Source: Novosphingobium sp. Chol11 | GTDB taxonomy: Bacteria; Pseudomonadota; Alphaproteobacteria; Sphingomonadales; Sphingomonadaceae | DNA length: 47,820 nucleotides | NCBI RefSeq assembly: GCF_900218065.1 | Contig: NZ_OBMU01000002.1 | Coordinates: 168,556-216,375, forward strand | Direction: 5' to 3' | Shown: in pieces, positions 1 through 7,334 of the stretch | Layout of the letters: the number at the start of each line of letters is the position of its first letter | How positions within the stretch are numbered: position 1 is the first letter of the stretch | Notes under the pieces: model-generated | Told to the model about the DNA's origin: nothing | The model's input: the letters and a program-made list of their open reading frames with translations, nothing else | Databases searched by the model: none | Translations under genes and position numbers: made by a program

Positions 1-1
1 C

Positions 2-139
2 ATGGATCGGGGCCGGTTCATCTGGCCGATCACCAAGGCGGGCAAGGTCAGCCTCACCGCGGCGCAGCTTTCGATGCTACTCGAAGGCATCGACTGGCGG
101 CGTCCCGAACGCACCGCGGCGCCCTTGCTTGCAGGGTAA
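2..139 (+). CDS. tnpB: IS66 Orf2 (TnpB) C-terminal end, partial
   Basis: An open frame enters from the left edge and stops with TAA at 137-139. The last 45 residues include FIWPITKAGKVSLT, QLSMLLEGIDWRRP and a C-terminus after ERTAAP. This is the conserved tail of the small IS66 accessory protein Orf2, needed together with Orf3 for transposition of these elements. The start lies outside the window. It sits 53 bp before the transposase frame, which is normal spacing in this family. Confidence 0.85.
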   Translation: MDRGRFIWPITKAGKVSLTAAQLSMLLEGIDWRRPERTAAPLLAG

Positions 140-192
140 AAAGTGGCGGATTAGTGTGGGTTTTACTGGCTTCGCGGAGCCCGTTTTGCTAG

Positions 193-1708
193 GTGTTCCG
201 GGTGTCGGAACCAGCCTCTTCCAGCATCGACAAAGACGCCCGGATCGCCGAGCTCGAAGCCGCTCTCGCGGCTCGCGATACGCTCATCGATACTCTCCGC
301 CACCAGCTCGCTCAGCTTCGCCGCATGACCTTCGGCCAGTCGTCGGAGAAGCTCGCGCTGCAGATCGAGCAACTCGAGCTTGCCCTCGAGGAACTCGAAG
401 GCGAAGCCGAGGTCGCCGATAGCCGAACGACCGAACGGGCACCCGCCGAGCGACCCTCACCGGTGCGCGCACTGCCCCATCATCTGCCGCGCTCCGAACG
501 GCGGATCGAGCCCGAGGCCGGCAGCTGCACCTGTCCCGATTGCGGCGGCGCGCTGCGCCCGCTTGGCGACGACAGCGACGAGCAACTCGACATTGCTCCG
601 GTTCAGTGGCGCGTCATCCGCACCGTGCGGCCCAAGTATAGCTGCCGCGCCTGCGATAGGATCGTCCAGGCACCGGCGCCGGTGAAGGCCATAGCACGCG
701 GCAAGGCCAGCTTCGCCACGCTCGCCCATGTCGTCGTCCACAAGTTCGATCACCATCTGCCCCTCTATCGCCAGGCAGAGATGATGGCGGCGCAGGGCAT
801 CGACATCGACCGCTCGACCCTCGCCGGCTGGGCGGGCCAGGCCGCGCATCCGCGAGGAAGGACTGAAGGCCGCCAAGCTCCACACCGACGACACGCCGGT
901 GCCGATGCTCGTGCCCGGCAAGGGCCGGACTGCGCGGGCGCGGCTCTGGGCCTATGTCGTCGATGATCGCGCATCGGGCGCCGCCACCCCGGCGCTCGCC
1001 TGGTATCGGTTCACGCCCGATCGCAGCGGCATCCATCCGCAGAGCGAGCTGGGGTCATTCACCGGCCTTCTTCAAGCCGACGGCTATGCCGGATATGACA
1101 AGCTCTACCAGGGCAACGGCATCCAGGAGGTCGCCTGCTGGGCGCACTTCCGCCGCAAGATCTTCGAGTGCCACCAGACCAGCCCAACCCCGCTCACCAC
1201 GGATCTTCTCGATCGCATCTCCGGGCTTTACCGGATCGAAGAGGACGTCCGCGGCCAGCCGCCCGATGTCCGGCGCCGACACCGGCAAGAGCAAGCAAGG
1301 CCACAGATCGACGCGCTTCGCGGCGCGATCGACGACGCCCTACGCCGCCTGTCGCCCAAGTCGGCGATGGCGAAGGCGCTCGCCTATGGTCGCAAGCGCT
1401 GGGACGCGCTGACCCGCTACATCGACGAGGGCATGGCGGAGATCGACAACAATATCGCCGAGCGCGCCATCCGATCGATCGCGATCGGGCGCAAGAACTG
1501 GCTGTTCGCCGGATCGAAGGCCGGCGGCGAACGCGCCGCCGCCATCTACTCCGTCATCGAGACGGCCAAGCTCAACGGGGTCGAGCCGCAGGCCTACATC
1601 GCCGACGTCATCGAGAAGATCGCCTCAGGCTGGCCCGCATCCCGGTGGGACGAGCTCATGCCGTGGAACTGGCAGTCCGAGCAGCAGCAGATCGCCCAGG
1701 CCGCGTAG
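193..1708 (+). pseudogene. tnpC: IS66 transposase TnpC, frameshifted
   Basis: Two frames together cover a DDE transposase of the IS66 family. The first (from a GTG at 193) has an N-terminal coiled-coil, an RRMTFGQSSEK motif and a zinc-finger-like CPDCGGALRPLG...CRACD region. It loses frame near 845-870. The second frame carries the catalytic region: KLHTDDTPVP with the first Asp, QADGYAGYDKLY with the second, and EIDNNIAERA with the Glu. About a dozen residues expected between WAGQAA and IREEGLKAAKLH are missing, so the lesion is a small deletion that also shifts frame. The catalytic residues survive but no full-length protein can be made. Confidence 0.9.
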
Positions 1709-1732
1709 CTGCGGCCTTCAGGAAACGCTTAC
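1709..1732. repeat. IS66 right terminal inverted repeat
   Basis: The element ends with aaacgcttac (1723-1732), which read inwards begins GTAAGCGTTT. IS66-family ends typically start with GTAA. The repeat begins just after the tnpC stop codon. Its partner at the left end is outside the window, so the exact repeat length is not established. Confidence 0.6.
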
Positions 1733-1979
1733 GATTGAGGGGCCATTCAAGTTGTAGTTCGACGGCGTAGGCCTCCAACTTTGCTGCTCGCTCACCTTCC
1801 ATCTCAGTATCGGCGGCTTCGTCGGCGAGGGACCAGCCAGGTTCGATTCCCAGCAACCAGATTGACCGATTCTCGGGCGAGCCAGGGTCGCCCCCTTCGC
1901 ACGTCGTGAGAAAGGCCGCTTCGTCCTCAACGCGGTTACGGAAAGCGGCGGCGGCTGGTGAGAGCGGTGTCACGATCAT
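1733..1979 (-). pseudogene. Unrecognised gene truncated by IS66
   Basis: A leftward frame begins with ATG at 1979 and continues until the IS66 end at 1732. The surviving 80 or so residues contain a well-conserved-looking stretch, CEGGDPGSPENRSIWLLGIE, followed by PGWSL and VELQLEWPLNR. I recognise the style of a conserved hypothetical protein but know no function. Its start lies 3 bp beyond the stop of another short frame (1983-2090), which suggests translational coupling before the insertion. The 3' part of the gene is missing from the window. Confidence 0.65.
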
Positions 1980-1982
1980 TGT

Positions 1983-2090
1983 TCATCCCGTTAATGATTT
2001 TGGTGCTGCCCCGACCGAAAACACGATGGCTTTCGGATTGGCGGCGAACACAGGCTTGAGGTCGTCATAAGCGCCTAAGCGTAAAGATGA
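1983..2090 (-). pseudogene. Short coding relic of unknown function
   Basis: On the minus strand a frame ends with TGA at 1983-1985 and reads LGAYDDLKPVFAANPKAIVF then SVGAAPKSLTG. The residue pattern looks like genuine protein. No start codon was identified and the frame overlaps the end of the thermonuclease if followed upstream, so it is probably the C-terminal remnant of a gene. I do not recognise the family. Confidence 0.3.
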
Positions 2091-2139
2091 AGGTTGAGCT
2101 GGCAGGCGATTATGCCCGTGCGGCTGAATTCGCTGACGT

Positions 2140-2625
2140 TCAGCACCAGGGCTCCCGCCTGCCGCTCCATGTTCGGGCTAGCCCCTCGCTAACCAACACA
2201 TCACCGAGTGACTGACCGCCCCGTGTCAACACCCGCAATTTTCTCCCATATCGATCAGTATCGCGATCAAGCGTGGCCACAGTGAATGGCCCGGCATTGA
2301 CCAATTGGTGAAGCCGCCGCGTCGCACGCTCGCCTAACTCTGCTTCTGCTGGGCAGCGCGGCGGGTGCGTTTCTGGCGCATCAATATCGGCAACTCTGAT
2401 CTTCTCCCCATCAAGCCAGATCGTATCGCCATCAACCACGCAGTTGGTGCCGCCGCCGGTATGGCAGAGGGCAAAGGTGCGGGAGACATCATCCCCGGCC
2501 TTCGCTCCATCGGGCACTGAGAGCGAGGCGAGTCCTCCGGCGATGCCGATGATGGCGAAGCTTGCCAGCATGACAGGCGAACGGGGCGCCTTTTTGCGGC
2601 GGCGGAATTTGACGACATTAGACAT
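2140..2625 (-). CDS. Secreted or membrane-anchored thermonuclease family protein
   Basis: The 161-residue protein has an N-terminal basic segment and a hydrophobic helix (about residues 18-37, then VPDGAKAG), so it is probably exported or anchored. A staphylococcal-nuclease fold follows: CVVDGDTIWLDGEKIRVADI, DAPETHPPRCPAEAELGERA and DRDTDRYGRKL. The conserved Arg (KIRVADID), Glu (AEAELGE) and Arg (RYGRKL) match the catalytic set of the family, which cuts DNA and RNA using calcium. The C-terminus REPWC is common in this subfamily. It is the last gene of a leftward operon, 35 bp behind the SRAP gene. Start: ATG at 2625. Confidence 0.85.
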   Translation of the reverse strand: MSNVVKFRRRKKAPRSPVMLASFAIIGIAGGLASLSVPDGAKAGDDVSRTFALCHTGGGTNCVVDGDTIWLDGEKIRVADIDAPETHPPRCPAEAELGERATRRLHQLVNAGPFTVATLDRDTDRYGRKLRVLTRGGQSLGDVLVSEGLARTWSGRREPWC

Positions 2626-2660
2626 TGGCTGGGATTAGGGCCTTAGCTTCGTTACGTAAA

Positions 2661-3260
2661 TCAAACGTCACCGACGGCCATCAACTGGCTAGGATATGCG
2701 CACGTCAGCGATAGCGCATCGTCAAGATCCCCGCGCAGCCAGCGGTCATAGTCGTCCGGGTGAAGGATGACAGGACAGGCCTTGGGGTGGATAGCGCCGA
2801 CAACATGCGTGGCAGCGTCGCCATCATAGCCACAGGTCAGGAAGGAATAGACCGGCAGGCTTTCCGTGGGTCGCCATATTCCAGCGAAGGCGAAAACCGG
2901 TTGGCTGGGGACGCGAAACCAGAAGGGCTTCTTCTTGCCTGTGTCAGGCATTGGCTCGACCGACCATTCCTGGAACTCAGTGACGGGCACCAGACAGCGC
3001 CGGGAGGGATTTGCCAAGGCAGACTTCCAGAACGGGCTGGTATAGTTACGCACGTTGGTGACGGGCCGTCCCTGGAATGGAAAGCCCCAACTCATTGCCG
3101 ACAGAATGCGCTGGCCTTCCTGCTCCCGCACGACGTGGCCGGGCTTGCCCGGAGCGACATAATCCTTTTTGACCGCGATCTGGTCGGCCGGATCGGGAAG
3201 CGCGCCGAATAGCCGGGCGAGCTCTTCGGCACTGCTGCGGGCCTTGTAAAGATTGCACAT
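2661..3260 (-). CDS. SOS response-associated peptidase (SRAP; YedK/HMCES type)
   Basis: The 199-residue protein begins MCNLY, giving Cys2 as the N-terminal nucleophile after Met removal. Other SRAP landmarks are TNVRNYTSPFW (the DNA-contacting Asn), CLVPVTEFQEW (catalytic Glu) and AIHPKACPVIL (catalytic His). Proteins of this family form a thiazolidine crosslink to abasic sites in single-stranded DNA and protect them during replication. The gene is 8 bp downstream of an unknown 120-residue gene and 35 bp before the thermonuclease gene. The operon starts at a canonical SOS box (4179-4193), consistent with DNA-damage induction. Confidence 0.93.
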   Translation of the reverse strand: MCNLYKARSSAEELARLFGALPDPADQIAVKKDYVAPGKPGHVVREQEGQRILSAMSWGFPFQGRPVTNVRNYTSPFWKSALANPSRRCLVPVTEFQEWSVEPMPDTGKKKPFWFRVPSQPVFAFAGIWRPTESLPVYSFLTCGYDGDAATHVVGAIHPKACPVILHPDDYDRWLRGDLDDALSLTCAYPSQLMAVGDV

Positions 3261-3268
3261 GGTCGCTC

Positions 3269-3631
3269 CTAGTTGAGCTTGGTCGGCATCACTCCCAACA
3301 TATCAAGCAGCTGGTTGCCTGTCCGGTCCTCGCCATCGTGCAGGATCGTGGCAAATCCGCCGATCAGTTTGCCGAAATGTTCACCCGCCAGGCGAATATC
3401 GCGCGGGGTTCGCTTGGTGTCGTCAGCCGTAATCAGCATGGCGACACCCATGGCGAGCGCTTCAGCCAGCATCGGCATCGCGATGGAGGCATGGCCTTCC
3501 TTCACTTCGCGCGAACCCATGGCATAGGTTACCGCCTGAAGGGCCACCTGCGCACAGACATGGCGATATTCCCCGGGTGAAAGATTGTCGGGGATGTCGA
3601 ACAGTTCTTCTGGGACAGCCTTGTAGCTCAT
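3269..3631 (-). CDS. Conserved hypothetical protein (120 aa) in SOS operon
   Basis: I do not recognise a family. The protein is soluble, acidic overall and helical in appearance. It contains EYRHVCAQVALQAVTYAMGS, then MLAEALAMGVAMLITADDTK and GEHFGKLIGGFATILHDGED. There is no signal peptide. It lies 4 bp after the preceding small Cys-rich gene and 8 bp before the SRAP gene, so it is almost certainly co-transcribed with a DNA-damage protein. A DNA-repair or regulatory role is possible only by association. Confidence 0.7.
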   Translation of the reverse strand: MSYKAVPEELFDIPDNLSPGEYRHVCAQVALQAVTYAMGSREVKEGHASIAMPMLAEALAMGVAMLITADDTKRTPRDIRLAGEHFGKLIGGFATILHDGEDRTGNQLLDMLGVMPTKLN

Positions 3632-3635
3632 GATC

Positions 3636-3959
3636 CTATCCTCTGAAGCGGTTTACCGCGCGCTTCCATTCCCGCTCATCCGGCAGTGGAAAGCAATAGC
3701 GCGGCGATTCCCTGCTTGTTTCAATGACGGCTGGGCGCACCTTCCGGCCGTGCCGTTTTAGACAGGTCTTGCAGTGAAAGCGCCGTCGGGCGTCCCGAAA
3801 GTCATCGCTCCAGCCTTTCCTCTCAAATTTCCACCAGAGCCCGTGAGCGTCAAAGAATTCCTCCCTGCCGCAGCGGCAAGCCACCCTCACCGAATAGCGC
3901 CAAGCTGCGGCTTCGAAGATGCAAGTCGCTACCTTCAGCCCATCGCGATAGCGGGCCAT
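3636..3959 (-). CDS. Small Cys-rich protein, zinc-ribbon-like
   Basis: The 107-residue basic protein has a CRCGREEFFD motif near residue 29 and HCKTCLKRHGRKVRP near residue 62. The spacing (CxC about 33 residues before CxxC) could make a metal site. Aromatic residues cluster around it (GLWWKFERKGWSDDFRDARR). The C-terminal part has ESPRYCFPLPDEREWKRAV. It may bind nucleic acid, but that is inference from charge and the Cys pairs. It is the second gene of the SOS-box operon, 3 bp after the first and 4 bp before the third. Confidence 0.7.
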   Translation of the reverse strand: MARYRDGLKVATCIFEAAAWRYSVRVACRCGREEFFDAHGLWWKFERKGWSDDFRDARRRFHCKTCLKRHGRKVRPAVIETSRESPRYCFPLPDEREWKRAVNRFRG

Positions 3960-3962
3960 GGA

Positions 3963-4154
3963 TCACAACAGCGCGCCTTGCTCGACCGGCTGAAAATAGC
4001 GGGCAGCGGCGACGGCGTTTCGATAGTGGACGGTCTGAAGGCGCTCAGCCTCATCGAATGGCACCGGCGTCCATTCCGACGAAGGGTATACCGTATCGTA
4101 GATTGCCTTGGCGCCACTGCGCAGTGGCGCCTGATTAGGGGTCTGCTCTGCCAT
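3963..4154 (-). CDS. Small hypothetical protein, first gene of SOS operon
   Basis: The start is taken as the ATG at 4154 (MAEQTPNQAPLRSG), because GAAAGGTGA lies about 7 bases upstream as a ribosome binding site. An upstream ATG at 4202 would put the SOS box inside the gene. The 63-residue product contains IYDTVYPSSEWTPVPFDEAE and YRNAVAAARYFQPVEQGALL. No family is recognised. It begins 25 bp from the SOS box and is tightly packed with the genes that follow. Confidence 0.65.
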   Translation of the reverse strand: MAEQTPNQAPLRSGAKAIYDTVYPSSEWTPVPFDEAERLQTVHYRNAVAAARYFQPVEQGALL

Positions 4155-4178
4155 CGCAGAATCACCTTTCCTACATGA

Positions 4179-4193
4179 GAACAAATATGGAAC
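4179..4193. promoter_or_regulatory. SOS (LexA) box, alphaproteobacterial type
   Basis: The sequence GAAC-aaatatg-GAAC is a perfect match to the alphaproteobacterial LexA operator, GTTC-N7-GTTC read on the other strand. It lies between divergent genes, 25 bp from the ATG at 4154 and 26 bp from the ATG at 4219. The leftward operon encodes an SRAP protein, which supports a real SOS operator. Confidence 0.8.
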
Positions 4194-4218
4194 ATGCCTC
4201 ACAGAAAAGGAGTCGGCA

Positions 4219-4422
4219 ATGATGAATATCGATGGCGCGTTCCTGATGGGCGTGGCGGCAATTCTGACGAGCGTGGCGCACTTATGGAGAGCGGCGCGGT
4301 CTGGCAGGGCGGAGGAACCTTGGCGTGGTTCATGCGCTCATCGCAGGCAAATTGGAGAGATGACGCATGAGAAATCTGATCGGAACAGCAGTTGGGGCAG
4401 CGATCGACCGGCGGGACGGTGA
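4219..4422 (+). CDS. Small membrane protein beside the SOS box
   Basis: A strong ribosome binding site (AAAAGGAG) precedes two adjacent ATGs at 4219 and 4222. The product starts MNIDGAFLMGVAAILTSVAH, one short hydrophobic helix, followed by a basic tail. The last 19 codons overlap the next gene in another frame, so the original C-terminus may have been altered by a frameshift. No family recognised. Small inner-membrane proteins induced by DNA damage are known (SidA in Caulobacter, TisB in E. coli). Its position next to the SOS box makes a related role conceivable but unproven. Confidence 0.5.
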   Translation: MMNIDGAFLMGVAAILTSVAHLWRAARSGRAEEPWRGSCAHRRQIGEMTHEKSDRNSSWGSDRPAGR

Positions 4423-4564
4423 CAGCGGCGTGAAGGGCGCGATCATTGGCTATGTGGCATCTGGTGCGTTGAAGACCGTCGCAAAGCTGGGGCTGCTGGC
4501 GGCGATCGCTGCTGGAGCCTACCGCTTGGTACGCAAGTCAGATAAACCGCAGGCCACTTACTGA
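4367..4564 (+). CDS. Small Gly/Ala-rich membrane-associated protein
   Basis: The 65-residue protein begins MRNLIGTAVGAAIDRRDGDS and has a hydrophobic stretch, VAKLGLLAAIAAGAYRLV, before a basic C-terminus. TTGGAGAG lies about 8 bases before the ATG. It follows the other small membrane-protein gene beside the SOS box, with 56 bp overlap in a different frame, so the two are probably one transcript. No family or function is recognised. Confidence 0.6.
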   Translation: MRNLIGTAVGAAIDRRDGDSGVKGAIIGYVASGALKTVAKLGLLAAIAAGAYRLVRKSDKPQATY

Positions 4565-5473
4565 CGCAGTCGCTGGCAGGGTCATTGCGTATTCATGATC
4601 GCGACCTAATATTGGATCTGCCGCCTGTTCCCCTCGGGCGGTCCTGAACCTCGGCCTCGTCGTTGAGCTTGCTCCGGCGGGGCATTTTCTTTTCCAGCGA
4701 CCAAATTGTTTAGGGGGATCATACCGAAAAGAGATCGACTATCAGAATGCGGCTCCACGCTCATAACTGGCTTGCAATAAAATCTTCCGATGCGTTGTCT
4801 CAGGGAACGAGCATTCACGCTATGAACGCGCGGGCAATCGTCACCATCAGCGCTGCTCCAACTCATCCTGTGGTAGACCCATGACTGGCATCCTTATTGC
4901 CCAAAGAAAATTCACTGGGTCTCGTTGATGGCCTGCCGGAGGCCGGATCAAACGTCCTGCCGTCCAGGCCAAGGCAGTCCTTCGCTGCGGCATAGTCAAG
5001 GCTAACCGCGACGTCATTCGCGCAGGCGGAAACGTCAGCCAGACGAAGCAGCCGCCTATGACGAATAGCCCGCGCTACGCGGGATGGATAACGCGCTTCG
5101 TGAATGCGCGGATTACAACACTTACAAGCGACGGACCCAGCGGCTGACCGCGACGCTCGTCGGGTAAGACTAGCTCTCCGGTAAGTCTATGTCTGCGGGA
5201 CAGGTTTCGGTCATAGCGGCGGTTCGCGACGTTGTCGCTGAACGGCGCATGTTGGTCGCGACCTGCCGGTTAGCGGAAGGTCCGCACCTAGGAACAAGAA
5301 ATTGCCAGCTGAATGGCGACAAAGGGTCGCCGTCAGAGGTGATCTATAAGGGAGTTAGGTGAGTTTATCGAATTTCCCTGACTTTGATGCACAGTGCGGC
5401 GAATCTGGATGTGCCGCATCCTGCCTGGTTGGACGTTCATCCCCTTGGCCATCATGGCCACTGGAGATGTGTC
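4565..5473. other. Gene-poor stretch before the integrase relic
   Basis: About 0.9 kb without a convincing gene. A short rightward frame near 5084-5167 (DNALRECADYNTYKRRTQRL) looks faintly coding and may be a relic. One copy of the 57-bp dispersed repeat is at 5273-5329. Nothing else is recognised. Confidence 0.6.
5273..5329 (+). repeat. 57-bp dispersed repeat, copy A
   Basis: The copy begins with the small palindrome gcgga-agg-tccgc, contains aaattgccagctgaatggc and ends gacaaagggtcg. It is one of seven similar sequences in the window, all on the plus strand; the five well-conserved copies and one degenerate copy are exactly 57 bp. It lies upstream of the integrase relic. Confidence 0.85.
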
Positions 5474-6106
5474 ATGGGATTATCAGAATTTGATCCCGCC
5501 GCTCGCGAGCGGGTGTCGTGGAACGCGGGACGTAAGGTAGGTGCAAAGCGCGCGCTCAAGCCCCGTCAGATCTGGGCGATCCGCTTCTTTCTTGATCAGC
5601 ATGGACGGACCCGGGATCGGGCGCTCTTTGATCTCGCCATCGACAGCAAGCTTCGCGGCTGTGACCTGGTGAAGATCAAGATCAGCGATATCGTCTGTGA
5701 CTGAAAAATTCGGACGCGGGCGATCGTCGTCCAGCAAAAGACCGGGCGGCCGGTTCAGTTCGAGCTGATGGACGATGCTCGCGCCAGCCTGCTCCGATGG
5801 CTGGAGCTGAGGGGAGGCTCCTTGGAGGATTATGCCTTCCCGAGCCGCACCGATCACGCGACCCATATGAGCACCCGCCAGTATGCCCGCCTGGTGGATG
5901 AATGGGTCACAGGCATCGGCCTGCCAAGCGAGGATTATGGCACGCACTCGCTAAGGAGGACGAAGGCGTCGATCATCTACAAAGCCACCGGGAACCTGCG
6001 CGCGGTCCAGATCCTGCTTGGGGATATGAAGATTGAAAGCACCGTCAGATATCTCGGAGTCGATGTAGAGGACGCCCTGACCCTGGCGGAAGGCACGGAA
6101 ATCTGA
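5474..6106 (+). pseudogene. Small tyrosine recombinase (integrase), inactivated
   Basis: From ATG 5474 (MGLSEFDPAARERVSWNAG) one frame covers about 210 codons but is broken by an in-frame TGA at 5702-5704. Translation after it continues as RTRAIVVQQKTGRPVQFEL and so on to a TGA at 6104-6106. Box I Arg (SKLRGCDLVKIK), the HSLRR motif and the nucleophile Tyr (VRYLGV) are present. The usual His of the LLGH motif is replaced by Asp (LLGDMKIE). The protein belongs to the compact integrase family common in sphingomonad mobile DNA and lacks a core-binding domain. The stop plus the lost His indicate an inactive gene. Confidence 0.85.
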
Positions 6107-6116
6107 ATTCGGCTGG

Positions 6117-6136
6117 CTCCTCGCGTCAGCGAGGAG
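6117..6136 (+). terminator. Hairpin after the integrase relic
   Basis: ctcctcgc and gcgaggag form a perfect 8-bp stem with the loop gtca, 10 bp after the integrase stop. There is no T-run, so it may be a weak or factor-assisted terminator or simply a structured element. Confidence 0.45.
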
Positions 6137-6282
6137 TCAGAACCAACGGCGTGTCCGCCACGCGCCACTTTTTGCCGTCCGCCAGCGATTTTCGTAAGCG
6201 CGGAAGCGGTCACTCAATTCATGCCCCGGGCTCGGACTTTTGGAGGCGTTGGACAAGGGTCCACTTAGCAATTGCGTTCAAG

Positions 6283-6585
6283 TCAGGAATTCGCCCTGTA
6301 AAATTCGACATGGAAGCGCACGGCCCTCATTGGTTCGACATGGTGCAAGATGGTGGGTTCCACCACGCCGGGAGGCGTCCCACTGGACAATACAAGTTCC
6401 GACGGGGTCCTGCGCGGATCAGTCACTATATAGCGCAGCTCGCCTTCCTCCACACGGATCAGGCCCCAGGTGCCTTCCTTCGTCTGATGATCTTTCAGCA
6501 GACCTGCCGGCATAGTGTCCTCGGTAAAGGTCGGTGTGCGTTTATACGGCGTGACGCCGTCAGGAAGGTGATCGATCATGCCCAT
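6283..6585 (-). CDS. DUF1971 (YeaR-like) cupin-type protein
   Basis: The protein has the DUF1971 pattern: LPDGVTPYKRTPTFTEDTMP, AGLLKDHQTKEGTWGLIRVE and a C-terminal HHVEPMRAVRFHVEFYR. It is a small beta-sandwich domain also found in E. coli YeaR and in TehB-associated proteins. YeaR is induced by nitrate, nitrite and nitric oxide. The start is probably the ATG at 6585 (MGMIDHLP) or 6579, overlapping the haemoglobin gene by about 20 bp. It is the last gene of the oxidase/haemoglobin operon. Reaction unknown; a role in nitrosative or electron-acceptor stress fits family knowledge and neighbours. Confidence 0.85.
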   Translation of the reverse strand: MGMIDHLPDGVTPYKRTPTFTEDTMPAGLLKDHQTKEGTWGLIRVEEGELRYIVTDPRRTPSELVLSSGTPPGVVEPTILHHVEPMRAVRFHVEFYRANS

Positions 6586-6955
6586 GCCTTTCGCGGTAGA
6601 ATTGGACGCCAAGTTGCAGGCTTTCCGCGATCCGATCCGCCCTTTGCTGGAAAGCCGTTGCGGCGGCGGGAGAGAGCAGCTCGCCGCTGACCTCCCGCCA
6701 CAGCGCCAGCCATCGGGCAAAGTTGTCGGCAGTCATGTGCTGGGCGTGCCGAACATGCTCGATCATCGGTTGCCCCTTGTAGCGCCCCGTCGTCAACATG
6801 ACCGAGGACCAGAAGTCCTGAAGCTTGCCAAGATGATGGGGCCAATCGTCTATCACGCCATTGAAAATCGGCCCCAAGGCCGGATCTTGCCGGACCCGCT
6901 CATAAAAGGCCGGTACGAGGCGCTCGATATCTTCTTCCTTGATTTCAGTCGTCAT
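6560..6955 (-). CDS. Group III truncated haemoglobin
   Basis: The 131-residue protein shows the group III (P-type) trHb pattern: LVPAFYERVRQDPALGPIF, WPHHLGKLQDFWSSVMLTTG, YKGQPMIEHVRHAQHM, then FARWLALW. The proximal haem His is expected in the EHVRHAQH region. Members bind oxygen and nitric oxide and are linked to microaerobic and NO stress. The start codon overlaps the stop of the upstream receiver-like gene (ATGA at 6952-6955), so the two are translationally coupled. Grouping with an NO-insensitive alternative oxidase and FixLJ fits a role at low oxygen or under NO. Confidence 0.93.
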   Translation of the reverse strand: MTTEIKEEDIERLVPAFYERVRQDPALGPIFNGVIDDWPHHLGKLQDFWSSVMLTTGRYKGQPMIEHVRHAQHMTADNFARWLALWREVSGELLSPAAATAFQQRADRIAESLQLGVQFYRERHGHDRSPS

Positions 6956-7305
6956 ATCGCTGCCTTCTGGCTTTGCAGGATCAGGCTCAGGGTTCGCATG
7001 AGTTCGTCTTCCAGCAGCGGCTTTTCAATGAGAATGGCGTTTAGCTCAGCGGCTGAAGCGCGAAGCGCGCGGGTGGGATTTGTCGCTAGCAGGATCGCCG
7101 GGGTCGCGCATTTTCTCCGAAGGTCGGCAAGTCGTTCAAGCCCCTGCGCGCAGTCCCGATCGACCACAAGCGCAACGGCAGCGGCCGGATCGGATAGGTC
7201 CGACCCTGCCGCTGCCTTGATCCCCACCACTGACAGGGCGAATTCGATTGAGGAGAGGAGCGCTGTATCATCGATGAACAGCAGGACCGGATTGTCGCTG
7301 GTCAT
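6952..7305 (-). CDS. Degenerate single-domain receiver, FixT-like position
   Basis: The 117-residue protein has a receiver-like fold: acidic pair in LLFIDD (Asp12, Asp13), a candidate phospho-acceptor in ALVVDRD (Asp49) and the conserved Lys in IEKPLLEDEL (Lys95). Other positions are unusual, and there is no output domain. Two Cys residues (52 and 66) are present. In Caulobacter a single-domain receiver, FixT, inhibits FixL and is regulated itself; here a stand-alone receiver sits in an operon divergent from fixLJ, so a feedback role is attractive but inferred. It is 29 bp after the oxidase gene and coupled to the haemoglobin gene. Confidence 0.75.
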   Translation of the reverse strand: MTSDNPVLLFIDDTALLSSIEFALSVVGIKAAAGSDLSDPAAAVALVVDRDCAQGLERLADLRRKCATPAILLATNPTRALRASAAELNAILIEKPLLEDELMRTLSLILQSQKAAI

Positions 7306-7334
7306 CTTCGCTCTCCTCTCCCATTGAGGCCAGG

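Larger units (their letters stand above)
1..1732 (+). mobile_element. IS66-family insertion sequence, right part
   Basis: The element enters from the left edge and ends at a terminal inverted repeat around base 1732. It holds the end of an orf2/TnpB gene and a decayed TnpC transposase gene in the usual IS66 order. The reading frame to its right (1733-1979, minus strand) runs straight into the element, so it interrupts a gene. The left end and the 8-bp target duplication typical of the family lie outside the window or cannot be checked. The transposase is broken, so autonomous movement is unlikely. Confidence 0.85.

Noticed and set aside
4606..4866. 86-codon leftward frame after the SOS-box genes
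   Set aside because: Low-complexity Arg/Pro-rich end, no ribosome site, no recognisable motif.
5084..5167. Short open frame DNALRECADYNTYKRRTQRL
   Set aside because: Faintly protein-like but preceded by a stop, with no ribosome site or homologue known to me; mentioned only in the region note.
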